This document shows, piece by piece, positions 62,633 to 64,000 of a stretch of 64,000 bases of DNA. Below the pieces are notes generated by a model. The model saw only the letters and a program-made list of their open reading frames with translations. It searched no databases and was not told where the DNA came from. Numbering within the stretch: position 1 is the first letter of the stretch; each line of letters begins with the position of its first letter. Made by a program: the position numbers and the translations under genes. The stretch covers positions 248,001-312,000 of the forward strand of contig NZ_FNBO01000001.1 in NCBI RefSeq assembly GCF_900102375.1, written 5' to 3'. This stretch comes from Halorubrum xinjiangense. Its GTDB lineage: Archaea; Halobacteriota; Halobacteria; Halobacteriales; Haloferacaceae.

Positions 62633-63103
62633 ATGCCCACCACGAAGGCGTTGCTCTTCGGACAGCGCCGCGACCGCGCGGTCGGGCTGGTGATCGGGTT
62701 CGCCGGCGCCGTGACGCTCGCGCTCGTCGTCGCGTTCGCCGCCGAGTCGGCGGGCGCCGCGACGGCGACGGCGCTGACCGACCGGCTCCTCCCGGTTCTG
62801 GTGTTCTACGCGCCCGGCCCGCTGGCCGCCGCCGGGGCGTACGCGCGCTGCGGCGGGCCGGCGTGTCTGGCCGTCGGCGTGGTGCCGGCGCTCGTTCTCG
62901 GGGGGTTCGTCCTCCTCGGGACGCTCGTCGGCGTTCCCGGCGTCAACGGCGGGAACCCGGCGATCGGCGACGTGACGGTGAGCTTCGCCGCGATCGGGAT
63001 GACCAGCGCGTTCGTCGGCTACTGCGCCGGCGTGACCGCCGTCCTCGCCGCCGACCTGTTAGGAATCGGGGGCAGCGACGGAGCGGACGGCGACGGGGAG
63101 TGA
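62633..63103 (+). CDS. Small multi-pass membrane protein, hypothetical
   Basis: A 156-residue protein with four membrane helices (residues ~15-38, ~55-75, ~82-105 and ~118-140) and a short acidic C-terminus. Two Cys in the CGGPAC segment (around residue 75). No family recognised with confidence. An ATTTAAGT element lies about 30 nt upstream of the ATG. Confidence 0.75.
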   Translation: MPTTKALLFGQRRDRAVGLVIGFAGAVTLALVVAFAAESAGAATATALTDRLLPVLVFYAPGPLAAAGAYARCGGPACLAVGVVPALVLGGFVLLGTLVGVPGVNGGNPAIGDVTVSFAAIGMTSAFVGYCAGVTAVLAADLLGIGGSDGADGDGE

Positions 63104-63173
63104 GGCGGCGGCGACGAGTGAGGAACGCGACCGATCTCCGGACGTTTATTTTCGCCCGCGGCGAAGCGGGCCC

Positions 63174-64000
63174 GTGCGACGCTTCTCCGCCGAGTACCTC
63201 GAACACACCCGCCGCGGGATGTGGGAGGACGACCGCGACGCGCTCGCGGACCTGGAGTTGGCGAGCCGCGAGCGCGTCCTCGACGTCGGCTGCGGCACCG
63301 GCGAGCTGACGCGCGTGCTAGCCGCCGAAGCGGAGACGGCGGCCCGCGAACGCCCGACGACCGTTCTCGGGGTCGACGCCGATCCAGACCTCCTGGCTGT
63401 CGCGCGCGGGGAGGAACGGAGAGCGGACGCCGGCGCGCGGATCGACTACCTCGCGGGCGACGCGACGCGGCTCCCGGTCGGCGAGAGCGCGGTCGACCTG
63501 GCGGTCTGTCAGGCCCTCCTGATCAACCTCCCCGACCCGACCGCGGCGGTCCGGGAGCTCGCTCGCGTGTCCTCGGACCTCGTCGCGGCGGTCGAGCCGG
63601 ACAACGCCGACGTCCGGGTGGCTTCGACGGTCGACGCCGAGGAGCGACTGGAGCGCGAGGCGCGCGAGGCGTACGTCGACGGGGTGGAGACCGACGTCGC
63701 GCTCGGCGACCGCGTGCGCGAGGCGTTCGACGAGGCGGGGCTGGTCGACGTGCGCACGCGGCGCTACGTCCACGAGAAGCGGACCGAGCCGCCGTACGCC
63801 GAGGCCGCGCTGCGCTCGGCGGCGCGGAAGGCCTCCGGCGCGGGGCTGGCCGACCACCGGGAGGAGCTGGTGGCGGCGACCTCGGAGGCGACGTACGACG
63901 ACCTCCGCGGGCGCTGGCGCGAGATGGGCCGTGAAGCGGTCGACCAGATGGAGGCGGGCGAGTACGAGCGCGTCGAGTACGTCCCGTTCGACGTGACCGT
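63174..64000 (+). CDS. Class I SAM-dependent methyltransferase, 3' end beyond the window
   Basis: The first ~275 residues are present. Motif I is VLDVGCGTGELTRVLAAEA (around residue 35), then VLGVDADPDLLAVARG and YLAGDATRLPVGESAVDLAVCQALLINLPDPTAAVREL. It starts with GTG at 63174, about 27 nt downstream of a TTTATTTT element (63145-63152), so leaderless; an in-frame ATG at 63219 would cut into the domain. Substrate unknown. Confidence 0.82.
   Translation, partial: MRRFSAEYLEHTRRGMWEDDRDALADLELASRERVLDVGCGTGELTRVLAAEAETAARERPTTVLGVDADPDLLAVARGEERRADAGARIDYLAGDATRLPVGESAVDLAVCQALLINLPDPTAAVRELARVSSDLVAAVEPDNADVRVASTVDAEERLEREAREAYVDGVETDVALGDRVREAFDEAGLVDVRTRRYVHEKRTEPPYAEAALRSAARKASGAGLADHREELVAATSEATYDDLRGRWREMGREAVDQMEAGEYERVEYVPFDVT

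Noticed and set aside
1-64000. tRNA, rRNA or CRISPR genes.
   Set aside because: No T-loop GGTTCRAATC, rRNA core sequence or regularly spaced short repeats were found by eye; the two tandem arrays have units in direct contact, without spacers.

Overview
The window is a contiguous stretch of a halophilic archaeal chromosome. The evidence is uniform very high GC, strongly acidic proteins, TATA/BRE-type promoters with many leaderless ATG or GTG starts, archaeal information-processing genes (Rpo P subunit, prefoldin beta, KEOPS Pcc1, Pth2, Rio2) and a halorhodopsin. The gene set fits a Halorubrum-like member of the Haloferacales; this genus assignment is inference.

Layout. 1-4.0 kb: copper P-type ATPase (cut by the window edge), a SafE/UreH-type membrane protein, a halocyanin-like blue copper lipoprotein and an HTH-10 (Bat-type) regulator. 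4.2-6.7 kb: a CrtI-family carotenoid desaturase and halorhodopsin, the latter with a near-consensus Bat upstream activating sequence. 6.8-9.8 kb: pth2, truD, a GuaA-type amidotransferase and a universal stress protein. 9.8-11.7 kb: leftward operon L37Ae-rpoP-pcc1-pfdB-DUF3194. 12.2-21.5 kb: thi4, pyruvate kinase, membrane proteins, dcd-thiR and metG. 21.5-28.9 kb: VOC protein, riboflavin-pathway reductase, coiled-coil protein, NCS2 permease, SppA, DUF373 and aroE. 29.2-30.1 kb: a lower-GC orphan gene. 30.1-39.6 kb: a CopD-like protein, a pabB-pabA-pabC operon, a Rieske protein, cysteine-cluster and DapA-family proteins and a bactofilin-like protein. 39.6-46.4 kb: P450 divergent from a second HTH-10 regulator, a TRAM protein, methyltransferase, glycosyltransferase and hisF. 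46.8-52.6 kb: alpha-glucan module (GH15, GH13, TrmB). 52.6-59.5 kb: two iron/siderophore uptake units, each preceded by a pair of DtxR-type operators. 59.6-64 kb: rio2, lipoate ligase, endonuclease IV, a membrane protein and a methyltransferase cut by the window end.

The most unusual content is a family of four dispersed, non-coding, strongly structured elements of about 280-360 nt (A 11766-12130 +, B 13265-13540 -, C 28882-29196 +, D 46472-46750 -). They share conserved blocks, while the arms of a long stem differ in sequence between copies and stay complementary within each copy. Three of the four carry a TATA-like box just upstream. A and B face each other around thi4. I do not recognise them as a known RNA or insertion sequence. 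No rRNA, tRNA or CRISPR array was seen.
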